Below are positions 7,446-15,134 of a DNA stretch of 17,955 bases, piece by piece. Below the pieces are notes generated by a model. That model had not been told where the DNA came from. It worked only from the letters and a program-made list of their open reading frames with translations, and searched no databases. The DNA comes from JBBAFB01 sp041655595 (GTDB lineage: Bacteria > Bacillota > DULZ01), in contig JBBAFB010000030.1 of assembly GCA_041655595.1 (NCBI GenBank), positions 1 to 17,955 of the forward strand. The letters are read 5' to 3'. Position 1 is the stretch's first letter. Each line of letters starts with the position of its first letter. Both the position numbers and the translations under genes were made by a program.

Positions 7446-8522
7446 ATGGAAGCTGGCGTAGAGGTCACCGTTAATCAATTAGGAAAGGCCAAAGAATTGC
7501 AAAACAGGACTGGTCGAATATTATTAGGTATTGCTGTTTTGGTATTTCTTGTTGGTCTTGGTTTTTGGATAAAACAGTTTACTACTGGCTTTGGCGGGTA
7601 CTCGGCCCAATATGCTTGGGGCCTATTCATTGCTGCTTTTTTTACTGCAGCGGCTGGCGGTGCTGGTGTTCTGATTTTAGGTTCAATAATCCACTTTTTT
7701 AGTAAACCCGGGGGAAACTACCTAAAGCTTTATTATATGGGTGCTTTTGCTCTATTTGTAACAGCAGGTTTTTTTATTATGGCTGATTTAGGGGCACCTC
7801 TTAATGTTTTTAAACTTGTTTTTACCTCTAATTTTGCAGCTCCAATGATAGCAGATTTTTGGTTGATGGTTGCTTGTGCTCTAGTTAGCTTGTTTATGGT
7901 TTTTTTGAAAGGTGAAAAGAGAATTTTATCACTAGTAGGCTTAATTTGTGCCTTGGCTTTAATTATTGTTCAGTCTTGGCTAATTTCATCAACTAATATC
8001 CAGCAATTATGGGGGATTACAATGGGTGCGGGGAGTGCATTTCTCCAAGTCGCAATTTTAGCTTTTGCTTTACTACTTCTTATTGGCCAAGAAACCAAAA
8101 ATGGCAAACTTGCTCTAGCCGCAGTACTGCTATTTTTTTTAGCAGTTAGTCTTACCGATCTTGTTACAGGGCTGTCTGTTAGCGGTCGGTTGGGGCTACA
8201 ATGGCTGGCTGTGTCAAAATCTATTGTGTTTTGGCTTGGCATTATTTTGGGGGTAGTTGCACCACTGTTGTTATTGTTGGCCAATTTAGCGGCCAATTAT
8301 AAATCATCTTCTGTAGTAGTTTCTATCTTGTCAATACTTGGTGTTTTCCTTACAAAATTGAGTTATGTCTGGTGCAGTCAAGCAGTGCCGGCTATTGATG
8401 CGGGCCCTCTTACCAGCCCCAGTTTTCACCTAGAAGAAATCATAATTGTGCTGGGTTTCACAGCAGTAGGGGTTATAATCTACCAGTGCTTAAAGCTTTA
8501 TAAAGGAGGAACTCAATTATGA
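7446..8522 (+). CDS. NrfD/PsrC-like membrane anchor and quinol-interacting subunit
   Basis: A 358-residue membrane protein with nine or ten hydrophobic segments. It would exchange electrons between menaquinone and the ferredoxin subunit encoded downstream. The second segment (WGLFIAAFFTAAAGGAGVLI) and the DLGAP motif at 114-118 match the NrfD/PsrC family pattern, in which an Asp-Leu-Gly-x-Pro follows the third helix; this sets it apart from the DmsC-like anchor at 2703. ATG 7446 is preferred over ATG 7437: AGGGGG (7431-7436) abuts 7437 but lies 9 nt before 7446. It is the first gene of the operon, which is unusual since the anchor commonly comes last, and its stop overlaps the catalytic gene's start (ATGA), implying translational coupling. 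Confidence 0.88.
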   Translation: MEAGVEVTVNQLGKAKELQNRTGRILLGIAVLVFLVGLGFWIKQFTTGFGGYSAQYAWGLFIAAFFTAAAGGAGVLILGSIIHFFSKPGGNYLKLYYMGAFALFVTAGFFIMADLGAPLNVFKLVFTSNFAAPMIADFWLMVACALVSLFMVFLKGEKRILSLVGLICALALIIVQSWLISSTNIQQLWGITMGAGSAFLQVAILAFALLLLIGQETKNGKLALAAVLLFFLAVSLTDLVTGLSVSGRLGLQWLAVSKSIVFWLGIILGVVAPLLLLLANLAANYKSSSVVVSILSILGVFLTKLSYVWCSQAVPAIDAGPLTSPSFHLEEIIIVLGFTAVGVIIYQCLKLYKGGTQL

Positions 8523-11251
8523 TTAGCATGTCCAGAAGAACGTTTTTAAAAGGTTCATCGGGTGTTTTGGCTACAATCGCTCTTGCTACAGGAGTAGATA
8601 TGAGCGTTAAAGCCTTTGATTCAGTTTCCGCAGGTTCAGATACTGTAGAATGGAAGCCATCATTTTGTGGATTTTGTCATTTCCCTGTGTGTGCAACCCA
8701 AGTAAAGGTAGTTAACGGTGTAGCAATGGAGGTCAAAGGCGATAAAAATAGCGAATCAAACCAAGGTAGGCTTTGTACCCGTGGAGCAAGTGTGCTCGGT
8801 AATTTATACAATCCCTACCGGGTTAAATCTCCTATGAAACGAACTAATTTGGAAAAAGGCATTGACATTGATCCGGGGTGGGTAGAAATAACTTGGGAAG
8901 AAGCGCTTGATATAGTATCGAAAAAAATAAAAGCGGCAGTGGATGAGGATCCACGTAGCATACTTTATTCTATTGGTTTTGGGGTGGAGGAGTCTTTTAT
9001 GGCAGCTCCAATATTTATAGCTTTAGGTACCCCTAATGTATTGGAAACCCCGGGGCCTACCTGCCCGGAGCATTTTAATCAATTGCATTTAAACGGGATG
9101 ATGTTGGATCGAGTTGATTTGGAGCATGCAAAATATGTTTTAATAGTCGGTAGAAGTCTTGGGACAAATTTTGCGCTTTCCTGTGCTTCACACACCAGCC
9201 ACTATGCTGATGCACTTGATAAAGGAATAAAGTTCGTAACTGTCGATCCCCAGTGTAGTCATACTGCTCAAAGGGGCGAATGGGTACCGATTCTATCAGG
9301 TACTGACACGGCCCTAGGGCTGAGTCTTTTATATACAATTATTCATGAGGTTGGTATTTTTGATGAGAAATTTCTCAAGGTGCGCTCCAATGCTCCATAC
9401 TTACTAGACCCTTCTTTTAAGTTAATTAAAGGAAGAAAGGTTTACAAAGAGACTTATCTTAGGAATGAAGAAGGAAAGCCACTTGTTTGGGATAAGGAAC
9501 TGGACAAAGCAGTCCCCTTCGATACCTCAAAAGGAGAAACATATGCCATCTTAGGTACCTATGAGGTAGATGGAAAAGTGGTGCAGCCCGCTTTCCAAAT
9601 ATTAAAAGATTATCTGAAAGAATTTACTCCCGAGTGGGCCGAGCCGATTACTACAATTCCTGCCGCAAAAATCAGGGAGATTGCAAATGATTTAATTTTC
9701 CATTCACATATAGGGTCAACAATTAATATCGAAGGGTTCGATTTCCCCTATCGCACCTCTTCAGTAGTGATGGGGAGAGGTATGTCCTCCCATATGTTGG
9801 GGGTTGAAGCACAAAAGGCATTTGGTACTATAAATGTTCTGCTAGGAAATCTAGATGTACCCGGGGGAATACAAGGCTGCTACAATATTTCCTGGGATAA
9901 ATCCGGTCCAGATGAAGATGGAATAATGGAACCTAAAGGAAATATGGCTAATCAAGTAACAGGCGATGACATTGTATATCCGCCCGAAACTATTGCTATG
10001 GGGGACTTTTATCCAATGAAGCATTGTGCAACACCCATGGCCTGGCATAGTGTTTTAGAACCAGAAAAATATCATATAAATTACCCTATAAATGTGTATT
10101 TGATTCACGGTGGTGACCCAGTGGGTTCCCATGTGAACAGTCCAAGTGTTCATGAAGCACTAAAAAAGATACCTTTCATTATTAGTGTTGCCTATCATTA
10201 TGATCTACCTACTCAATTTGCTGATATTTTGTTAGCTGAAAGTTCCAGTCTGGAAAAGGATTCAATTTACAGGATGTGCCGAAATGAAAAGGAATGTACC
10301 TATGATACTGTTGGTTTAATGGGTACTTTAGTCAAAAAACCAATAGTTAAAAGCGTTTATAATACTAGAGTTGCCGAGGATATTTATATTGATATTTGCG
10401 AAAGAGTGGGCAAACTGTCAGAATTTAATACCGCTTGGAATCATGCCTTGCTCTACACCATTCCTGCTATAAAAGATGAAATTCCTAGTGGTCTAAAACC
10501 GGAATACTTTCTAAACACCGATAAAAAGTATACTTGGCGGGAATGTATTGAAAGGAAAGTTGCCAGTGATTATGGCCCCAATGCAATCAAGGAATTTGAT
10601 AAATGTGCTTTTAAAGCGGATAGGTTATCTTTAAAGGAGAGTTATAACTATTATTTTTTGCCGGACAATAAGGTACGATTACCAATTTACTACGAAAGAA
10701 TGGTCAGAAATGGCGAAAGGATGATGCGCCAATTAAAAGAATTCAATGTTACCGTCCCCAACCAAGATATGGAGCATGTTTATTCTTTTTATACTGGTTT
10801 GCCCATGTGGTATGATAATGCCGGCTATGAGACGACAAATGAATATCCATTCAAAGTTATTAACTGGAAAATACATTACGGCGTCAATAGTACGGGTGGT
10901 TTATACGAAAATGCATATATAAATGAAATCATTGACTATTCTAACCCATATGCCAAGTGTATTTGGGTGCCTGCAGCCGCTGCAGCTGAAATTGGAATTA
11001 ATGAAGGGGACATAGTTTGTGTTGAATCACGCCTCAGCGGCAAGACTCAAGGAAAAGCTCATGTTTCAGAATTAATGCATCCAAAATGTATAGGGATCCC
11101 CGGAAATTTTGGTAGGCGCACCCCCTATATGAATCCATTAAAAAATACAGGAGTTCATTTTAACACATTGCTATCTAATAATGAGGCTACGATTAACCCC
11201 ATTTCTATGGCTATGGAGGGTTCCCCCCAGGCAAAAATCTATAAGATATGA
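8519..11251 (+). CDS. Tat-exported, Cys-ligated molybdopterin oxidoreductase (PsrA/PhsA/ArrA-type branch), substrate unknown
   Basis: A 910-residue catalytic subunit. It begins with a Tat signal (SRRTFLK at 5-11, then a hydrophobic core to about 24), so it works outside the membrane. The N-terminal cluster motif is C50-X2-C53-X4-C58-X27-C86; the more common form of this branch is CX2CX3CX27C. C182 in GPTCPEHFN sits where Cys-ligated relatives carry the Mo ligand, which argues against a DmsA-type serine enzyme. Later landmarks are GEWVPILSGTDTALGLSLLY, GRGMSSHMLGVEAQKAFGTI, NVYLIHGGDPVGSH, and a C-terminal cofactor-binding domain (EIGINEGDIV, GIPGNFGRRTPYMNP). The start has AAGGAGG 9 nt upstream; ATG 8528 is possible. 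Size fits ArrA, TtrA or SrdA-like enzymes as well as PsrA, so polysulfide, thiosulfate, tetrathionate, arsenate and selenate all remain open. Confidence 0.92.
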   Translation: MISMSRRTFLKGSSGVLATIALATGVDMSVKAFDSVSAGSDTVEWKPSFCGFCHFPVCATQVKVVNGVAMEVKGDKNSESNQGRLCTRGASVLGNLYNPYRVKSPMKRTNLEKGIDIDPGWVEITWEEALDIVSKKIKAAVDEDPRSILYSIGFGVEESFMAAPIFIALGTPNVLETPGPTCPEHFNQLHLNGMMLDRVDLEHAKYVLIVGRSLGTNFALSCASHTSHYADALDKGIKFVTVDPQCSHTAQRGEWVPILSGTDTALGLSLLYTIIHEVGIFDEKFLKVRSNAPYLLDPSFKLIKGRKVYKETYLRNEEGKPLVWDKELDKAVPFDTSKGETYAILGTYEVDGKVVQPAFQILKDYLKEFTPEWAEPITTIPAAKIREIANDLIFHSHIGSTINIEGFDFPYRTSSVVMGRGMSSHMLGVEAQKAFGTINVLLGNLDVPGGIQGCYNISWDKSGPDEDGIMEPKGNMANQVTGDDIVYPPETIAMGDFYPMKHCATPMAWHSVLEPEKYHINYPINVYLIHGGDPVGSHVNSPSVHEALKKIPFIISVAYHYDLPTQFADILLAESSSLEKDSIYRMCRNEKECTYDTVGLMGTLVKKPIVKSVYNTRVAEDIYIDICERVGKLSEFNTAWNHALLYTIPAIKDEIPSGLKPEYFLNTDKKYTWRECIERKVASDYGPNAIKEFDKCAFKADRLSLKESYNYYFLPDNKVRLPIYYERMVRNGERMMRQLKEFNVTVPNQDMEHVYSFYTGLPMWYDNAGYETTNEYPFKVINWKIHYGVNSTGGLYENAYINEIIDYSNPYAKCIWVPAAAAAEIGINEGDIVCVESRLSGKTQGKAHVSELMHPKCIGIPGNFGRRTPYMNPLKNTGVHFNTLLSNNEATINPISMAMEGSPQAKIYKI

Positions 11252-11263
11252 GAGGTGTTTTAA

Positions 11264-11869
11264 ATGCGTTATGGGATGGTAATAAACCTGAAAAGGTGTA
11301 TTGGATGCGATGCCTGTGCTATTGCTTGTAAGCAAGCCAATGGTACACCTCCAGGCACTTTTTGGAGTCATGTAATTCACAAAGAAGTCGGGAAGTTTCC
11401 CAATGCCAAAGTTGAGTATACTCCTCTTCTTTGTATGCATTGTGAAAATGCCCCATGTGTTACCAATTGTCCAACAGGTGCCTCTATTAAGGAGGAAAAT
11501 GGTATAGTTAGAGTTTTAGCCGATAAATGTATAGGCTGTAAACAATGTATCGTTGCTTGTCCTTATCAAGCCCGGTGGTTTATGGATTATAAAGCTAAAG
11601 GGTATTTCCCTAGTGAAGGATTTACGGATAAGGAAAAGGCGGATTATGGTAAATTTGAGTTAGGTAAAGTGACTAAATGTGATTTTTGCTGGGAGAGGGT
11701 TCAAGTTGGTGAGGATCCAATTTGCGTGCAAATTTGCCCTGCAACAGCTCGCATTTTTGGTGATTTGGACGACCCTCAAAGCGAGGTTTCCCAACTGCTT
11801 CATCATAACGAATCGAAACAGCTTGTTCCAGAAGCCGGAACAAATCCAGCAGTTTATTACATTGGATAA
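11264..11869 (+). CDS. Four-cluster [4Fe-4S] ferredoxin subunit (PsrB/NrfC/TtrB-like)
   Basis: A 201-residue partner of the catalytic subunit at 8519. Sixteen cysteines provide four [4Fe-4S] clusters: C12/15/18/22, C57/60/65/69, C89/92/95/99 (CIGCKQCIVACPYQARW), and C139/142/154/158. Between the third and fourth sets lies a roughly 35-residue insert (KGYFPSEGFTDKEKADYGKFE) seen in the ferredoxins of ArrB/TtrB/PsrB-type enzymes but absent from the DmsB-like protein at 2118. This supports two separate lineages. The ATG follows GAGAGGTG by about 8 nt. It lies 12 bp from both the catalytic gene and the chaperone gene, in one operon. Confidence 0.94.
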   Translation: MRYGMVINLKRCIGCDACAIACKQANGTPPGTFWSHVIHKEVGKFPNAKVEYTPLLCMHCENAPCVTNCPTGASIKEENGIVRVLADKCIGCKQCIVACPYQARWFMDYKAKGYFPSEGFTDKEKADYGKFELGKVTKCDFCWERVQVGEDPICVQICPATARIFGDLDDPQSEVSQLLHHNESKQLVPEAGTNPAVYYIG

Positions 11870-11881
11870 GGTGGGGAAAAA

Positions 11882-12547
11882 ATGACGGAACAAATGTGGT
11901 TAGTTGCAGAAAACAGAAGCAAAGTGTATGATTTTTTAGCTCAGTTATTTTTAAATCCAATTCCCACTCCGGGTGATGATTACATTAAAAAGCTCAGCAA
12001 AGCCGTTGATGGTTTTTCTGAAGACTATGGGCTGGAGGATCATAAGCAGGGTGTACATTTATTAAAAAATTTTAAGGCCGCAATTAATTGTAGTGATCTG
12101 CAAAAAATGCAAAAACACCTTGCAATTGATAGGACAAAGTTATGTAGGGGTACTCCGAGAAGTAACAACATTTCGCCTCCTTACGAAGCCCTTTATTTAA
12201 CACCCGAAAAGGAAACAGAACAACTACTATTACTTGTGCAATTTTATCAAAAGGCCGGATTAACAATGAGTGATGAGAGTCACGAAAGACTGGATTATAT
12301 CGGGATAGAGCTGGCTTTTATGGCCGAACTTTGTACAAGGGAAGCAGCCAGCATCAGAAAGGGGGAGGAGAATAAATATAAAGAGATATTGCTTTTGGAG
12401 CAAAAGTTTTTAAATGAGCATTTGCTAAAATGGGTTTTGGATTATTGTGCCCAAATGATAAATTTTGCTCAAACAGAATTTTTCCGTGGTATTGGCCACC
12501 TTTTGCGTGCTTTTTTACAAGAGGAGAGGGAAACAGTTGCCTGCTAG
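11882..12547 (+). CDS. TorD-family chaperone for the second molybdoenzyme
   Basis: A 221-residue helical protein with the TorD-family middle signature PPYEALYLTPEKETEQLLLLVQFYQKAGL (near residues 99-128). The family's IELAFMAELC helix follows (~141-150), then the LEQKFLNEHLLKWVLDYCAQM helix (~174-194). It would hold and mature the catalytic subunit before Tat export. The ATG is preceded by AAGGTGGGG, and the gene starts 12 bp after the ferredoxin gene, so all four genes of the operon are expressed together. It is little more than topologically similar to the chaperone at 3681. A long hairpin follows at 12601 and marks the operon's end. Confidence 0.88.
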   Translation: MTEQMWLVAENRSKVYDFLAQLFLNPIPTPGDDYIKKLSKAVDGFSEDYGLEDHKQGVHLLKNFKAAINCSDLQKMQKHLAIDRTKLCRGTPRSNNISPPYEALYLTPEKETEQLLLLVQFYQKAGLTMSDESHERLDYIGIELAFMAELCTREAASIRKGEENKYKEILLLEQKFLNEHLLKWVLDYCAQMINFAQTEFFRGIGHLLRAFLQEERETVAC

Positions 12548-12600
12548 AAAGATTCTGGGTAGTGAATATAATTAAATTACGGGCCTATTGTGTAATGTTT

Positions 12601-12642
12601 AAAAGATAAACGAGACGGAATCTTTCGTTTCGTTTATCTTTT
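12601..12642. terminator. Long hairpin ending the second molybdoenzyme operon
   Basis: aaaagataaacgagacg (12601-12617) pairs with cgtttcgtttatctttt (12626-12642): 17 pairs, one a G-U, with an 8-nt loop. The right arm ends in a short T-run and the left arm begins with an A-run, so it can work on either strand. Confidence 0.8.
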
Positions 12643-12653
12643 CCTGCATTTGT

Positions 12654-12720
12654 TTTGTTTGCTCTCTTTTCTCTTGATGCCAAAAAGATTCTTGATCAAA
12701 ATAAAAAGATGGCAAACAAA
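12654..12720 (+). repeat. Long imperfect inverted repeat upstream of the cysteine desulfurase
   Basis: tttgtttgctctctttt (12654-12670) pairs with aaaagatggcaaacaaa (12704-12720) in 16 of 17 positions (one G-U, one mismatch), around a 33-nt loop. The loop holds ttgatcaa. It lies upstream of the proposed sigma-A promoter, so it would not be in the desulfurase mRNA unless transcription starts further up. It could be a second bidirectional terminator or a regulator site. Confidence 0.5.
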
Positions 12721-12749
12721 GCGTCCCCATGCCAGATCCATGCCACCCT

Positions 12750-12778
12750 TTGCTTCAACAAGTAAAATAGGTTAAAAT
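12750..12778 (+). promoter_or_regulatory. Probable sigma-A promoter of the cysteine desulfurase-thiI operon
   Basis: TTGCTT (12750-12755), 17-bp spacer, TAAAAT (12773-12778; 5 of 6 to consensus). The start site would be near 12785, leaving a leader of about 20 nt with AGAGGGG as the ribosome site. Confidence 0.5.
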
Positions 12779-12804
12779 AAGGGAAGCGAAAGAGGGGATT
12801 TTTA

Positions 12805-14007
12805 GTGGAAATATATCTGGATAATAGCGCTACCACAAAGGTTTTGCCCGAAGTGGCAGCAGCCATGGCAAAAACTATGGTTGAGGATTACGGCAACCCC
12901 TCTTCCCTGCATGGGAAGGGTGTGGCAAGCGAAAGACTTTTAACAACCGCCAGAAGACAGATTGCAACGCTTGCGGGGGTTGATGCCGGGGAGATTTTTT
13001 TTACTTCCGGGGGCACAGAGGCTAATAATTGGGCTATTAGGGGTGCTGCTTTGCAAAGGCAAGGTAGGGGTAGACATATAATAACCACCCAAATAGAACA
13101 TCCTTCTGTGCTGGCTAGCTGTCAGCTGCTGGAGGAGGAAGGCTTTGCAATAACTTATTTGCCGGTAAATCAGGAGGGTTTGGTTTCGGGAGAGGATTTA
13201 AGAGCTGCTCTTAGAAAAGACACGATTTTGCTCAGTATTATCCATACTAATAATGAGGTTGGTACTATTCAGCCCATTGAAGAATTCGGGCAAATTATGA
13301 AAGAACTTGCCCCTCAAGCCTTATTTCATGTGGACGGGGTTCAATCTTTCGGAAAGCTACCAATTCCAATACGGAGGGCAAAAATTGATTTGCTTAGCAT
13401 TACCGCCCATAAAATTCACGGGCCCAAGGGCTCGGGGGCCTTATACATAAAACAAGGTGTGGTTATAAAACCTCTGCTGGTGGGCGGTGAACAGGAAGGG
13501 CAAAGGCGGGGAGGCACGGAGAATCTCCCTGGTATTGTCGGCTTCGGATTAGCTGCGGAAAAGGCAGGAAAAAGTATAGCAAAGTTGGATCAAATGGCCG
13601 AACTAAAGAAGTATTTTTTAGCTTGCTTTAGGGATTTTAAAGGTATTCACCTTAATAGCTCCGAAGAACGGGGACTGCCCTACATTTTAAACCTTTGGTT
13701 TGATGGGGTGGATAAAGCGGAGGTTTTGCTGCATATGTTGGAGGAAAATGCTTTGTATGTATCTACCGGCTCTGCTTGCCATTCTAAAAGAGATAACCCC
13801 AGCCATGTGCTAAAGGCCATGGGCAAAAAGGAAGAAGCCCTTTACGGTGCAATCAGGGTTAGCCTTTCAGTTTTTACTGATCGGGAAGAGTTGGCCCGCG
13901 GGGCGGAGATAATTAAAGAAAAAGTAAGGGATTATAGAGAGTTTAAGGGGGTTAACTATGAATACCGTTTTGATAATCAGGTACGGCGAGATCAGCCTAA
14001 AGGGTAA
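12805..14007 (+). CDS. Cysteine desulfurase (IscS/NifS family), ThiI partner
   Basis: A 400-residue PLP enzyme that takes sulfur from L-cysteine as a persulfide. The opening IYLDNSATTKVLPEV, the conserved TQIEHPSVLASC histidine segment, the PLP lysine K203 in SITAHKIHGPKG, GGEQEGQRRGGTEN, and the sulfur-carrying C325 in STGSACHSKRDNPSHVL are all present. GTG is the start, with AGAGGGG 7 nt upstream. Its 3' end overlaps thiI by 50 bp, the arrangement of the Bacillus nifZ-thiI pair, in which a dedicated desulfurase feeds ThiI for tRNA 4-thiouridine. Whether it also serves Fe-S assembly for the respiratory genes upstream cannot be told. The last ~20 residues, encoded inside the thiI overlap, show no family signature. 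Confidence 0.93.
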   Translation: MEIYLDNSATTKVLPEVAAAMAKTMVEDYGNPSSLHGKGVASERLLTTARRQIATLAGVDAGEIFFTSGGTEANNWAIRGAALQRQGRGRHIITTQIEHPSVLASCQLLEEEGFAITYLPVNQEGLVSGEDLRAALRKDTILLSIIHTNNEVGTIQPIEEFGQIMKELAPQALFHVDGVQSFGKLPIPIRRAKIDLLSITAHKIHGPKGSGALYIKQGVVIKPLLVGGEQEGQRRGGTENLPGIVGFGLAAEKAGKSIAKLDQMAELKKYFLACFRDFKGIHLNSSEERGLPYILNLWFDGVDKAEVLLHMLEENALYVSTGSACHSKRDNPSHVLKAMGKKEEALYGAIRVSLSVFTDREELARGAEIIKEKVRDYREFKGVNYEYRFDNQVRRDQPKG

Positions 14008-15124
14008 AAACCGGCATCAATTTGAAAACCGCTTGCTAAATAATATGAGGACCGCCCTAAGGGATTTGCCAAAAAGAAAAATTCAAAAGACTTATGGCCG
14101 CATCTATGTTGAGGTAAATGGGGACGCTGATTCAGTTATAGAAAGGCTGAAGAAGGTATTCGGCATTCACAGCTTAAGCCTAGCAGAACCCGCATCGCTG
14201 GATTTATCTCAAATCCAAGAAACCGCTTTGAAACAGCTGGAAAAGATACAAACACCAGGCACTTTTAAAGTGGAAACCAGCCGGCCTTATAAAAAATTTC
14301 CCATGAAGAGTCCCGAGGTGAGCCGGGAAGTTGGTGGCTACCTTTTAGAAAAGTTACCCCAGTGGAAAGTGGATGTGCATCAGCCTCAAACAGTAATTAA
14401 TGTGGAGATTAGGGAAGAGGGTGCCTTTATTTACTCCGGGGATATCAAAGGTTTGGGCGGATTGCCGGTGGGTTCAACGGGCAAAGCCCTCTTACTTATT
14501 TCAGGGGGTATTGACAGCCCTGTAGCCGGGTGGCTGGCCATGAAAAGGGGAGTTCAGCCTGTAGGGCTTTATTTTCACAGTCCCCCTTTTACCAGCGAAA
14601 GAGCCTTGGACAAGGTGAAGGATTTGGGCCGAGTCCTAAGCATTTATGGCAGACAGTTTAGACTTTATGTTAACCACTTTACCGAGATTCAAAAAACCAT
14701 TCGCCAGGAATGTCCGGAAGAATTTTATGTAACCTTGATGAGAAGGATGATGTTTCGTCTAGCCGAGATTATCGCTAAGGAGGAAAAGGCGTTGGCCTTG
14801 GTAACGGGAGAAAATTTAGGTCAGGTGGCCAGCCAAACCTTAGAAAGCATGGCAGCCATTAATGAGGTTACCAAATTGCCTGTTCTAAGGCCCTTAATAA
14901 CCATGGATAAGTTGGAAATTATTGATTTGGCAAGGAAAATAGGTAGCTATGAAATTTCTATCCGGCCCTATGAGGATTGCTGTACCTTGTTTTTACCCAG
15001 GTACCCCGCTATTAAACCCAATTTGGCGAAGGTCCAAAAGGCAGAGGAAGCCTTGGATATTTCCGGCTTGATTAAGGAATCCTTGGTAAAAACTCAGGTA
15101 GTTGATATAGGAAGAATGGCCTGA
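13958..15124 (+). CDS. thiI: tRNA 4-thiouridine synthase ThiI (no rhodanese domain)
   Basis: A 388-residue protein that adenylates uridine 8 of tRNA and installs sulfur. It begins with the family's IIRYGEISLKGKNR. A THUMP domain spans about 60-165, and the PP-loop SGGIDSP lies at 182-188, followed by VAGWLAMKRG. Later landmarks are GENLGQVASQTLESM and RPLITMDKLEII, ending with YEDCCTLFLPRYPAIKP. C341/C342 in that motif align roughly with the catalytic Cys344 of the E. coli enzyme (alignment by eye). The C-terminal rhodanese domain of E. coli ThiI is absent, as in Bacillus, so sulfur should come straight from the overlapping cysteine desulfurase. The ATG has AAGGGGG about 7 nt upstream, inside the desulfurase gene. 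Confidence 0.95.
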   Translation: MNTVLIIRYGEISLKGKNRHQFENRLLNNMRTALRDLPKRKIQKTYGRIYVEVNGDADSVIERLKKVFGIHSLSLAEPASLDLSQIQETALKQLEKIQTPGTFKVETSRPYKKFPMKSPEVSREVGGYLLEKLPQWKVDVHQPQTVINVEIREEGAFIYSGDIKGLGGLPVGSTGKALLLISGGIDSPVAGWLAMKRGVQPVGLYFHSPPFTSERALDKVKDLGRVLSIYGRQFRLYVNHFTEIQKTIRQECPEEFYVTLMRRMMFRLAEIIAKEEKALALVTGENLGQVASQTLESMAAINEVTKLPVLRPLITMDKLEIIDLARKIGSYEISIRPYEDCCTLFLPRYPAIKPNLAKVQKAEEALDISGLIKESLVKTQVVDIGRMA

Positions 15125-15134
15125 GGGCATAGTT

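Noticed and set aside
8519..11251. Naming the second enzyme as arsenate, selenate, tetrathionate or polysulfide reductase
   Set aside because: The Cys ligand, size and partner subunits fit several of these, and no substrate-specific residue or accessory gene is visible.
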